The notes below the pieces were generated by a model. It was not told the DNA's origin. It searched no databases and saw nothing but the letters and a program-made list of their open reading frames with translations. A DNA stretch of 64,000 nt, from positions 1 through 64,000 of the forward strand of contig CAMHCS010000013.1 in NCBI GenBank assembly GCA_946183785.1. Direction: 5' to 3'. Made by a program: the position numbers and the translations under genes. This DNA comes from an uncultured Selenomonadales bacterium (lineage in GTDB: Bacteria > Bacillota > Negativicutes > Selenomonadales > Selenomonadaceae). Below are positions 8,450 to 16,269 of the stretch, piece after piece; the stretch's first letter is position 1; each line of letters opens with the position of its first letter.

Positions 8450-8620
8450 TATATTTATGAACACGTTCTGTTAAAATTTATGAGCGAAAAAAGCTATGCA
8501 ACCGAATTCTTTAATGGCAGACTATATATGAATAGCTTATATTATTTTTGGAATGAATATCCTGTTAAGCAAGCAATGAAAGAGAGCTCCGGCGAATATA
8601 TATTATTATGGAAGTATTGA
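8450..8620 (+). pseudogene. Short AT-rich gene remnant
   Basis: An open stretch without a ribosome site reads YEHVLLKFMSEKSYATEFFN, continuing for about 30 residues to a stop at 8618-8620. It looks like the beginning of a larger phage- or island-type protein of unknown function. A second short open stretch (around 8620-8690) follows in another frame. Base composition is clearly more AT-rich than the surroundings. The rest of 8423-8841 holds no gene I can support. Confidence 0.4.
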
Positions 8621-8841
8621 CCGCAAAACAATGAGAAATCTCTTTTATGAGCTCGGAGATAATAAGGTTAAGCTACTCTTTTTTGGGGGATAATAGTTTT
8701 CAACGACTCACAGAGTTAAAATCAGTATTCCAACTTTATTCATTTGACATCTGCTCCTATAAATCGTAAAACGATTAAAAGTCTGACAATAATTCATCAT
8801 CAAGCGCTTATCGATGCGAATTTAACTGCGAATTTAACTCC

Positions 8842-8888
8842 AAAAACGCCGACAGTCCGAACTCTCCTGTTCGTCCTGTCGGCGTTTT
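8842..8888 (-). terminator. Intrinsic terminator after htpG
   Basis: On the minus strand AAAACGCCGACAG and CTGTCGGCGTTTTT form a long stem ending in a T run, just past the htpG stop. Confidence 0.85.
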
Positions 8889-8902
8889 CACGTGCTTATA
8901 TT

Positions 8903-10855
8903 TTATTTTGCCATCAGTTTTGCCACCTTGTTCGCGAAGTCCACCGGATTCTCCGGCAGGATGCCCTCGATCAGGAGCGCCTGTGTATAGAGCAGGTCAC
9001 AATAGTCCTTGAAGTCCTGACTGTCCTTGCCCGCCTCGTGGAGCTTTTGCAGGCGGCCGAAGAGGTCGTGGTGCGGGTTCAGCTCGAGGATTCGCTTCGC
9101 CTTGAACAGCGGATTATCCATGTCGGCGAAGGTCTGCTCCATCGAAAGGCTCGGCCCCATCTCGTCGGCGACCAGGCATACGGCGCTGGTCTTTAAGCGC
9201 TGCGACACCTTGACGTCCGCGACCTTGTCGCCCAGCGTTTCCTTGATGTCCTTGATCAGGTCGTCGTTCTTCTTCGCGATGTCCTCGGTCTCTTTCTTCG
9301 CCGTCTCGGACTCCGCGTCGCCAAGGTCGAGATCGCCCCGGGCGATGGACTGGAATTCCTTGCCGTCATAGTCATGCAGCGCCTCGATAGCGAACTCGTC
9401 CACCGGATCGGTGCAGAACAGCACTTCAAGCCCCTTCTCGCGCAAAAGCTCCATCTGCGGCAGCGCCTCGATGATGGCCTTGTCCTTGCCGGTCGCGTAG
9501 TAGATCTTCTTCTGGCTCTCCGGCATACGATCCTTATATTCCTTCAGCGTGACGAGCTTCTCTTCCTTCGAGCTGGGGAACAGTACAAGGTCTTTCAGTT
9601 TCTCCTTCGCGTCGCCCGCCATGTAGATCGTGTTGTAAATGCCTATTTTCAGCGACTTGCCAAACTCGGCCCAGAACTTCTCGTACTTCTCGCGGTCCTT
9701 TTCCAACGTTTTTTCGAGAGATTTCAGGATCGTCTTTTCGAGATTCTTGCCGATGACTTTGAGCTCGCGGCTCTGCTGCAAAAGCTCGCGGGAAATGTTC
9801 AGCGAGAGGTCCGGCGAATCCACGAGGCCCTTGACGAAGCGCAGATAATCCGGCAAGAGGTCTTTGCACTTCTCCATGATGAAGACGTGGCGCGAATAGA
9901 GCTGCATGCCCGGCTCGAAATCGGTATGATACAGATTGAACGGCGCTTTCGACGGAATGTACATCAACGCCGTGTACTCCACCGTGCCTTCGGCCTTCGT
10001 ATGGAAAACCTCCATCGGGTCTTCCCACTCGTGGAACTGGTTCTTGTAGAACTCGTTGTACTCCTCGGGCTTGATGTCGCTCTTGTTCTTCGTCCAAAGC
10101 GGCTGCATGGAGTTCAGCGTGCGGACCTCCACCTTCTTCTCCGGCTTCGCGTCCTCGATGACCTTGCCGTCTTTGTCCTTCGGCTTCTCCTCGGTGACAA
10201 AATCCATCTTGATCGGATAGCGCACATAGTCCGAATATTTCTTCACGAGACGCTCTAACTTATACGTCTCGGTGAAGTTCTCCTCCGCCTCGGCACCATA
10301 AAATTCTTTCTTCAGGGAAAGGGTAATCGTCGTGCCGCGCTTCTCCTTTTCGCAGGGCTCTATGCTGAACGTGCCGCTTCCGTCGGACTCCCAGCGCACA
10401 GCCTCTTTCGTACCGGCCTTGCGCGTAACGATGGTGACTTTATCCGCCACCATGAACGCCGAGTAGAAGCCCACTCCGAACTGTCCGATCATGTCCTTGT
10501 CGGTGACCTCGCCGCCCTCTTTCGCCTCTTTCAGCTTTTCAAGAAAAGCCTTCGTGCCGGATTTCGCGATCGTGCCGATATTCTCGATGACCTCGTCCTT
10601 CGTCATGCCGACGCCGTTGTCAGAGATCGTCAGCGTGTGGCTGTCCTCATCCGGCACGAGGTAAATCTCATAGTCCTCGTCCCCTTCCAAAATCTCGCGG
10701 TTCGTCAGCGACTCAAAGTGCAGCTTGTCGATCGCGTCCGACGCGTTCGAGATCAGCTCCCGCAGAAAAATCTCCTTGTTCGTATAGATGGAGTTGACCA
10801 TCAAATCGAGCAGCTGCTTCGTCTCCGCCTGAAATTCGTGCATTTCCTTCGCCAT
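8903..10855 (-). CDS. htpG: Chaperone protein HtpG (Hsp90)
   Basis: This 650-residue cytosolic Hsp90 chaperone is an ATP-dependent dimer that remodels client proteins. The N-terminal GHKL ATPase site is visible: ELISNASDAIDKL, DNGVGMTKDE, and GQFGVGFYSAFMVADKV with the lid region before it. The long middle domain and C-terminal dimer domain follow at normal length. A longer frame opens at 10894, but GGGAGAG lies 8 bases before ATG 10855, which gives the typical MAKEMHEFQAE start. It is monocistronic, with its own promoter and terminator. I see no CIRCE operator. Confidence 0.97.
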   Translation of the reverse strand: MAKEMHEFQAETKQLLDLMVNSIYTNKEIFLRELISNASDAIDKLHFESLTNREILEGDEDYEIYLVPDEDSHTLTISDNGVGMTKDEVIENIGTIAKSGTKAFLEKLKEAKEGGEVTDKDMIGQFGVGFYSAFMVADKVTIVTRKAGTKEAVRWESDGSGTFSIEPCEKEKRGTTITLSLKKEFYGAEAEENFTETYKLERLVKKYSDYVRYPIKMDFVTEEKPKDKDGKVIEDAKPEKKVEVRTLNSMQPLWTKNKSDIKPEEYNEFYKNQFHEWEDPMEVFHTKAEGTVEYTALMYIPSKAPFNLYHTDFEPGMQLYSRHVFIMEKCKDLLPDYLRFVKGLVDSPDLSLNISRELLQQSRELKVIGKNLEKTILKSLEKTLEKDREKYEKFWAEFGKSLKIGIYNTIYMAGDAKEKLKDLVLFPSSKEEKLVTLKEYKDRMPESQKKIYYATGKDKAIIEALPQMELLREKGLEVLFCTDPVDEFAIEALHDYDGKEFQSIARGDLDLGDAESETAKKETEDIAKKNDDLIKDIKETLGDKVADVKVSQRLKTSAVCLVADEMGPSLSMEQTFADMDNPLFKAKRILELNPHHDLFGRLQKLHEAGKDSQDFKDYCDLLYTQALLIEGILPENPVDFANKVAKLMAK

Positions 10856-10966
10856 GAAATATCTCTCCCTCTGAAAATATTGAAAACACTGCAATTAGAG
10901 TTTTAGGGAACCGTTTAAGGAACCATTGCGGCATCCCCTGTCCCAAGCTCCGATCAGGCTTTTCGT

Positions 10967-10995
10967 ATAATACCTTATGAACGTGAATGACACAA
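10967..10995 (-). promoter_or_regulatory. Promoter for htpG
   Basis: On the minus strand TTGTGT (10995-10990) and TATTAT (10972-10967) are 17 bases apart, about 110 bases upstream of the htpG start. Confidence 0.45.
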
Positions 10996-11104
10996 CCAGA
11001 CACGTTAAAAGCCAAATGATATTATAACACAAAAAGGATGGTTGTTGCCATGAAAAATGAACTTGTGGAGATGCGAAGCTTTTCAATATCCAGCGCATCA
11101 AGAA

Positions 11105-12907
11105 TTAAATTGTATTTGTTTTCCCCGTCTCCATGGGGCATGGCGCTTCCATCGCCGGGCAGGGGAGGCAGCGGCGCACGTAGACGCATTTGGGGCAATC
11201 GGGCGACCGGACGTCGCGCAGAGCGTTCAGCACAGGGGAACGTTCCCAATATTCCATGACGGAGCCGTATGATTCCGCTTTGCCGTAATCGGCGCAAGGG
11301 ACAAAGCTGCCGTCCGAGCGCACGCAGAAATGGTCCCGTCCGGCGGCGCAGCCGCGCTTGACGCCCCGATTGGCGTTTTGCTTCGCGTCTTCCCCGCCCA
11401 TCATCGCCCGGAGCGGCGAGAAGCAGGACTCCGCCCTCAGCTTCATTTTCTCGCCGCCGTTTTCTTCCTCTTCCCCCCGTTTCGAGTATTCATTGATAAA
11501 CTGCGCCGCGCTTTCCATCTGTTCCCGCGTGGGGAAAGTCCGTCCCGGAGTCCCGCCGCTGACGATAAGCTCCCGAAGGGCGAAGGGCTCCAGCCCCTGC
11601 ACGACTTCCGAAAGTTTTTCCGCGTTTTCCCGCGTCATGATCCATCGCGCAGCCGTCCGATCGGAAAGCCCCGCCCGAAGGAGCGCCCGGACTGTTTCCG
11701 TCGGCTCGCCGTCCTCTCCAAGCTCCGCGATATACGCCTCCGCGCCGAGAGAGAACATCTCCCCCAATCGCGATTCGGGAATGCTTTTCGCGGGCAAAAC
11801 CACCGTCGCCGACAGCCCGCCCAATTTGCATTCCGCCAGCAGCCGAGCCAGATGCTCATACGCCGCCACCTCGCCGAGGAAGCGCACACGGCGGATCCTT
11901 TCCTTCCCGCACTCATAGAGCCGGTTCAGCGCCTCGCCCACGGGAAGCGCCCCCTTCCCGTCCTGCAGCATGAAGTCCACATAAACGGGACGCTCATAGG
12001 CGTCGAAATAGTGATGGTGGACGTAAGGCGACTGCTCCAGGTATGCCTTCGCCTCGGCAATCTTCCCATCCCGATAGTTCAACTTGAAATAAGCAATCAG
12101 CGTTTGGATGAACGGATCGCCGTCGGGGCGGATCCGAATCCAGCGGCGGAGCGCCTCGGCTTTTGACGGCAGGCACAGCCCGGCCGCCTCCAGCCGCGTG
12201 ATGAACATATCGACGAGCAGCGGGTGACGCCAACGGGAAAAGACCTCGACGCCGATTTTCGGCAGCACGCCGTTTTCGCCCAGGTCGATATTGACGGCGA
12301 TCTTTTCCGTCTCCCGCCACGGCGCGAGCGCTTCGCGCAGCGCGGCCGTGTCGCCCCGCCAGCCGATGGCGGCCAGCCCGTCGGGAATCGTTTCCCAACC
12401 GGGAAACATGATTACGAGACGCATGACGTCCAGCTCGCCCCGGCTCGTCATCGTACCGATCTGCTTGAAATTGGCGCCCTTCGGCAAATTTTCCATCACA
12501 CGCTCCAACGGCGCGCGCAATTTTTTTGCCCGTTCCTCGCCCAGGAAAGGCGGCAGGAAAGCATCCCAGGCCGCGGCGTCCTGATGGGCGAATTTAATAT
12601 TTGCAAAAAGGCAGGGCGAGATTTTTTCGCCCGTTTCGCGCGCTTTCCGAAATTCCGCGTAGTCGATTTCATACCAAAGGCTTTCCATGTCGGGAATCAC
12701 TGTCTCGTCGATATTCATGATGTAGTCGACATACCGCGCCTCTTCGCCGAGCCGCACCTCCAGCCCCGCGCCATGGGTGATCGTGTCGCCGTACTGCGTC
12801 TTGACGCTTTCGAGGTCGGCAAGACATTCCTCGTCCATGATCTCCGGTATCGGATGACGATGGAGATGGGCGAGAAAATCCTTCATCGGAAGCTCCTGTA
12901 CGTCCAT
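11105..12907 (-). CDS. SPASM-domain protein with a degenerate radical SAM-like barrel (putative RiPP-associated)
   Basis: This 600-residue protein has three parts. Residues 1 to about 285 form a domain I do not recognise. Residues about 290-500 look like a radical SAM barrel, but no CxxxCxxC cluster motif exists anywhere in the protein and the GGE motif is replaced by FLGE. The C-terminal end (about 520-590) is an apparently intact SPASM domain with cysteines spaced C-x7-C-x9-C, then CPKC, C and CLPC. AAGGAGTG precedes ATG 12907, and a terminator lies directly upstream. It lies downstream of two leader peptides on the same strand. It may be a partner protein for peptide maturation rather than an active radical enzyme; function is inferred. 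Confidence 0.7.
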   Translation of the reverse strand: MDVQELPMKDFLAHLHRHPIPEIMDEECLADLESVKTQYGDTITHGAGLEVRLGEEARYVDYIMNIDETVIPDMESLWYEIDYAEFRKARETGEKISPCLFANIKFAHQDAAAWDAFLPPFLGEERAKKLRAPLERVMENLPKGANFKQIGTMTSRGELDVMRLVIMFPGWETIPDGLAAIGWRGDTAALREALAPWRETEKIAVNIDLGENGVLPKIGVEVFSRWRHPLLVDMFITRLEAAGLCLPSKAEALRRWIRIRPDGDPFIQTLIAYFKLNYRDGKIAEAKAYLEQSPYVHHHYFDAYERPVYVDFMLQDGKGALPVGEALNRLYECGKERIRRVRFLGEVAAYEHLARLLAECKLGGLSATVVLPAKSIPESRLGEMFSLGAEAYIAELGEDGEPTETVRALLRAGLSDRTAARWIMTRENAEKLSEVVQGLEPFALRELIVSGGTPGRTFPTREQMESAAQFINEYSKRGEEEENGGEKMKLRAESCFSPLRAMMGGEDAKQNANRGVKRGCAAGRDHFCVRSDGSFVPCADYGKAESYGSVMEYWERSPVLNALRDVRSPDCPKCVYVRRCLPCPAMEAPCPMETGKTNTI

Positions 12908-12933
12908 AGCTGCAATCACTCCTTGCATTTTTC

Positions 12934-12966
12934 AAAAAGCGCGGGCAAACCGCAAAGCCCGCGCTT
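12934..12966 (-). terminator. Intrinsic terminator just upstream of the SPASM gene
   Basis: AAGCGCGGGC pairs with GCCCGCGCTT, followed by TTTG on the minus strand. It could end peptide-gene transcription or attenuate SPASM expression. Confidence 0.65.
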
Positions 12967-13018
12967 CCGGTTACGCCTCTTTTTTCATTTTATCTATAAG
13001 GGCATCTCTAAAAACTTC

Positions 13019-13151
13019 GATTCCCCAAAACTCCTCCCGGCACTTCGTGCCACCCTCCTCTGAGAGAAGGGCTTAATTACTGCTTTTTTAGCCTCCCTCT
13101 CTGAGGGAGGTGGCACGCCGTAGGCGTGACGAAGGGAGTTTTTTAGATACT
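13019..13151. repeat. Large imperfect palindromic intergenic repeat
   Basis: Two inverted arms of about 60 bases contain AACTCC-type ends, CTGAGAGA/TCTCTGAG blocks and small hairpins (GGCACTTCGTGCC and CACGCCGTAGGCGTG). Repeats of this build, with AACTCC ends and nested GGCAC hairpins, occur widely between genes of gut Firmicutes, to my knowledge without a known function. Only one copy is present in this window. It fills much of the 12967-13395 gap, which holds no gene I can support. Confidence 0.65.
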
Positions 13152-13227
13152 CCCTTAATTTATTCGAGAAAAAACGTGCACTTCCTTCCTGCAAGCGCAC
13201 GTTTTTTCAAATTGGCTCGATTCTTGA

Positions 13228-13389
13228 GGGAAGCACTGATTAAGTCAAGTCGTGGCCCTGTCGAGGGATTTTTTCGTCAAGCAAGGAAAAGTGCTCGAAG
13301 TCGTAGCAGAGCTACGTCGAGAGCACTTTGACGCAGCATGACGGAAAAAGACCCGTCAGGGGCGCGGCGGGACTTATTCAGTGCTTCCT
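13228..13389. repeat. 162-bp hairpin element, copy 1
   Basis: Terminal inverted repeats GGGAAGCACTGATTAAGTC and (reversed) AGGAAGCACTGAATAAGTC enclose a sequence that can fold almost end to end. The inner stem is GTGCTCGAAGTCGTAG / CTACGTCGAGAGCAC. TA follows the right end; GA lies at the left. It ends 6 bases past the stop of the double-glycine peptide gene. It is nearly identical to copies 3 (44235) and 4 (55346). Confidence 0.9.
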
Positions 13390-13395
13390 TAGATG

Positions 13396-13668
13396 CTAGA
13401 CGCCCATAACGAGCTTGTCAATCTTACGCATCTCGTCCGTTACAAAGTTCGTCGGCGCCGGATACTGCCGGAGCACCTGATCTTTGGGACTGAACTTCTT
13501 GATGAGGCAGGTAATCATTTTCTTTGCGTTGTGAATGGCGCCGGTGACGTCCTTGAGCTGCTTGAAGGACGGGCCGCGAAGCGGGACCCTGACGCGCGGG
13601 CCGCCGCCCGCCACGACGTCCAGCTCGTCCTCGGTCATTACCTTGTTCATGAGTTCTGCGTTCGTCAT
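13396..13668 (-). CDS. Double-glycine-leader peptide (bacteriocin/RiPP precursor-like)
   Basis: This 90-residue peptide begins MTNAELMNKVMTEDELDVVA and is followed by Gly-Gly at 21-22. Leaders of this kind are cut after GG by C39-peptidase ABC exporters. The remaining 68 residues are basic, with one Cys (residue 54) and no known fold. AAAGGAGG lies 8 bases before ATG 13668, fixing the start; an in-frame extension up to ATG 13762 lacks a better site. The SPASM gene lies downstream on the same strand and a second leader peptide (14043-14416) upstream. No exporter or C39 protease is in the window. It may be an unmodified bacteriocin or a RiPP precursor. Confidence 0.65.
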   Translation of the reverse strand: MTNAELMNKVMTEDELDVVAGGGPRVRVPLRGPSFKQLKDVTGAIHNAKKMITCLIKKFSPKDQVLRQYPAPTNFVTDEMRKIDKLVMGV

Positions 13669-14042
13669 TTTCAATTCCTCCTTTGCGATTCGTTGATTCG
13701 CTTTGTCGTTCATTCGGTGATCGGGTTCGCTTTTATCCGAGAGCCGCGTTTCTATATTGTCCATCGGCGTCATCCCCTTTGTGCTTTTCTTTCCGCCCGT
13801 ATATATACGCAAGCCGAAAAATCCTGACAAACTTTTTTGAAAAAAATAATGGCGCCAACTGAAAGAACCGCCTGCACATGCAAGCGGTTCTTCTTCGTAT
13901 AAATCAGGATTTGCCGTTGAACGCTCAATAGTAGGATTCTACCTGGCTGCAGCTGCTTGTTATGCCAGCCCGCCGGCAACACGTACGAGGACTCCGTCTT
14001 CAAGCTCACACTCTGACAACTCATTTGATATAAAACGACATT

Positions 14043-14416
14043 TTATCGGACAATTGCACATGCAACGCCGCCTGCTACATTTTCTAAAACGTTTTCGTCC
14101 AATTCAAAGTCGCCCATCTTATCTAAGGAACCACTGATTAAGTCAATTCGTGCATCTGTCGAGGGATTTTTTCGACTGTCTAGGAAAAGCCCTCGAAGGC
14201 GTAGCATCGCTACGTCGAGAGGGCTTTGACAACGACAGGCGGAAAAAGACCCGGCGGAGGCACGGAGGGACTTATTCAGTGGTTCCCTAAACAGGCTTCC
14301 GCATCTTCTTTTGTAATCTCCTTGCCTTCCGCCTTTGCCAACGCAATCAGTTCATCGGCATCCTTGCACTGCATAGCTTTCATCATCATTTCCTGTGTAA
14401 GTTCATAGACGTTCAA
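14043..14416 (-). pseudogene. Nif11-type double-glycine RiPP precursor gene split by the 162-bp element
   Basis: From TTG 14416 the frame reads a Nif11-type leader (MNVYELTQEMMMKAMQ, then DADELIALAKAEGKEITKED, then AEACL). It then enters repeat copy 2 and stops at 14276-14278. Beyond the repeat the same protein resumes: DKMGDFELDENVLENVAGG and a short core VACAIVR, ending at 14043. Deleting the 162 bases plus one TA joins the halves exactly in frame to give 69 residues. With the insert, only a 46-residue leader fragment can be made. The start codon sits at the broken end of a sensor gene, so its promoter is uncertain. Confidence 0.75.
14126..14287. repeat. 162-bp hairpin element, copy 2 (inside the precursor gene)
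   Basis: Ends are AGGAACC and GGTTCCC, flanked by TA on both sides (14124-14125 and 14288-14289), consistent with a TA target duplication. Compared with copy 1, the terminal repeat changes from AAGCACT to AACCACT and the inner stem from GTGCTC/GAGCAC to GCCCTC/GAGGGC. Both arms changed together, so pairing is kept. Confidence 0.92.
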
Positions 14417-15217
14417 TCTCGTCCCCGGTTTTGACGTCGAGCTTCCTGTCGAGGTTCCCCTTCGCGATTTCCTGCACGCCCGCGTCCAGCGCCAGGATCG
14501 GTTCCACGATGCGTCGCGTCGTCCTGCGGCCGAAATAAAAGAGCGCCGCCATAATCAGGCAGAGGAGCGCCGTCATATAAAGGAAGTTTTCCAAAAAGAG
14601 CCGGTTCAGCGAAGCGACGAAACGCTCCGCTTCCGCCGCCCCCGTCCGCCGGATTTCCATCCCCGAAGCAGATGCGGAGGAAACCTTCTCCATCATGCCG
14701 AAGCTCCAGCCGATGGACGGCAACGGCGCGTAAGCAAGGTTATATTCCCGGCCGTCCACGCTCACGGGCGCCACGCCGCTTTTTCCTTCCGTCATGGCCG
14801 CCGCTTCCTTCGCCAGCCCCGGCTCCGAAGCCATGCGCAGGTCCCGGTCGGCGGACGCCGCCAGCACGCCTTCCCGCTCCGTGGAAACAACCACGCGTCC
14901 CTTCTCGTCCAGCACGAAATTCACGCCGTCGTTCCCGAAGCTCTTTTCCTGCACGAACAGTCGGAGCGCGTCCGGCAGGCTGTCAGCGCCGACGCCTGAT
15001 ACGGCCCGTTCGGCATGCTGCGCTCTTGCTTCTGCCGCAACCAAAGATGCTGCCGGGCGTTTTGCTCGGAAGCGTCCCTGGCGAAGCCGGACACCGTCTC
15101 TCCCATCTTCCGGCTCATCTCCAGCGCGCCCGAGCGCCCCATATAGAGGCTCACCGACATCATCGCCGAAAGGAGCAGGAAAATACTCAGCCCCGCCGCC
15201 AGGACAATCTCGAACAT
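14403..15217 (-). pseudogene. Broken HAMP-domain membrane sensor gene
   Basis: The N-terminal part (MFEIVLAAGLSIFLLLSAMM and onward, from 15217) is in one frame. The rest continues in another frame from about 15045: extracytoplasmic domain VNFVLDEKGRVVVST, a second membrane helix FLYMTALLCLIMAALFYFG, and a HAMP segment ending GDEIERL. The reading frame then stops where the Nif11 gene begins, so the output domain is lost. There is both a frameshift and a 3' truncation. The intact protein was probably a two-helix sensor with a Cache-like domain. The missing output type cannot be told. Confidence 0.75.
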
Positions 15218-15246
15218 CGCCTTCGGACGCGTCCCGAGTTTGCCGC

Positions 15247-15292
15247 GAAAAAGAGCGTGAAACCTCAGATTTCATAAGGCTTCACGCTCTTT
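15247..15292 (-). terminator. Intrinsic terminator after the superoxide reductase gene
   Basis: AAAGAGCGTGAA and TTCACGCTCTTTTT form the stem and T run on the minus strand. Confidence 0.75.
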
Positions 15293-15356
15293 ATTGTGGC
15301 AAACTTGGGATAACCAGCCCAATCATTTGCAATAAAAATAGTCCCCTGCAGCTTAA

Positions 15357-15746
15357 TTAAGCATCCGCTTTCCAGAGCCCGTGCAGATTGCAATATTCAT
15401 AGGCCGCGACGGGCGCGTCCTCTTCCGCCAGTGCAAACGTCGCCTCCGGCGCGTCCCCCGGCGCAAAGAAGTGAAACTGTCCACCGTTTTTCGTCTGCAA
15501 ATAAATCCACTGGATATAGTGTTCCGCCACCATCGGATGCGGCGCGCTTCCGACCCTGACCGTCACTTTGCCGCCTTTTGCCTCGATAACAGGCACATGC
15601 TTTTCCTGTGAAGCATCCGTGGTGTTCGCCGTCAAAAGCTCTGCAGAACCTTCGCCGCAGCAGTCCGCGCTCTCTTTTCCGCCCGGCAGCGCCATCACCA
15701 AACGCCCGCAAGTTCGGCAACGCAAAAATTTCGGCTCAAACCCCAT
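15357..15746 (-). CDS. dfx: Superoxide reductase (desulfoferrodoxin)
   Basis: This 129-residue protein reduces superoxide to hydrogen peroxide without releasing oxygen, a defence typical of anaerobes. The N-terminal desulforedoxin-type site is present as CRTC and CC. The catalytic neelaredoxin site is present as EKHVPV, HPMVAEHYIQW and the CNLHGLW motif, which supplies Cys and His to the iron. Both metal sites appear complete, so it is the two-iron type. It is downstream of a DUF1292 gene, 25 bases apart, and followed by a terminator. Confidence 0.94.
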   Translation of the reverse strand: MGFEPKFLRCRTCGRLVMALPGGKESADCCGEGSAELLTANTTDASQEKHVPVIEAKGGKVTVRVGSAPHPMVAEHYIQWIYLQTKNGGQFHFFAPGDAPEATFALAEEDAPVAAYEYCNLHGLWKADA

Positions 15747-15771
15747 AAAAAGTCCCCCGCTTTCTTTATTA

Positions 15772-16122
15772 TTATTCGTCCTCTTCGTCCATCAACGCCT
15801 CATAAGCCGCCAGCACCGCCTCGAACTCATCGTCCGTCGGCTCGATGTATGCCTCCTCGCCGCTCTCGTCGAGCACCATCTTCGCGAAGAATGCAGCTTC
15901 ATCGTCATCCTCCTCATGATTGTGCTCGTGACAGTGACAATGCCCTTCTTCCTCATCGTCGTCGCAAGTCGGAACCAGCAACGCGTACTTATCCCCCTGC
16001 ACTTCTAAAATCAACTCTTGCACATAGTAATACTCGTTGCCCTCGTCGTCAGTCATCACGACGATAATCTCATCGTCTTCCATCTGCTCCTCGTCCATCG
16101 GCATTTCTTTTTCCGAAGCCAT
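15772..16122 (-). CDS. DUF1292 family protein with His-rich insert
   Basis: This very acidic protein of 116 residues matches the DUF1292 pattern (acidic; DDEGNEYYYVQELILEV; YALLVP; DEFEAVLAAYEAL). The role of this family is unknown. An insert HCHCHEHNHEEDDDE could bind metal ions; this is unusual for the family and is inferred only from composition. AGAGGTG precedes ATG 16122, which is preferred over the longer frame. It probably shares an operon with the superoxide reductase gene. Confidence 0.8.
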   Translation of the reverse strand: MASEKEMPMDEEQMEDDEIIVVMTDDEGNEYYYVQELILEVQGDKYALLVPTCDDDEEEGHCHCHEHNHEEDDDEAAFFAKMVLDESGEEAYIEPTDDEFEAVLAAYEALMDEEDE

Positions 16123-16211
16123 GCGTACACCTCTTTCTAGATTGTCCATACATTTCATCGAAAATATTGTATCGTACTTTGACGGAAGTTGTCAACGATG
16201 CAAACTGACGT

Positions 16212-16250
16212 AAAAAACCGCCGCCGGAAAACAGTTTCTCCGACGGCGGA
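16212..16250 (-). terminator. Intrinsic terminator after the SPFH gene
   Basis: CCGCCGTCGGAG pairs with TCCGGCGGCGG on the minus strand, followed by TTTTTT. Confidence 0.8.
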
Positions 16251-16269
16251 CCCAATGATTGATTTGATT

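Noticed and set aside
13770..14024. 84-residue minus-strand frame upstream of the double-glycine peptide
   Set aside because: No ribosome site or recognisable feature, and it runs into a hairpin (13858-13895); probably noncoding.
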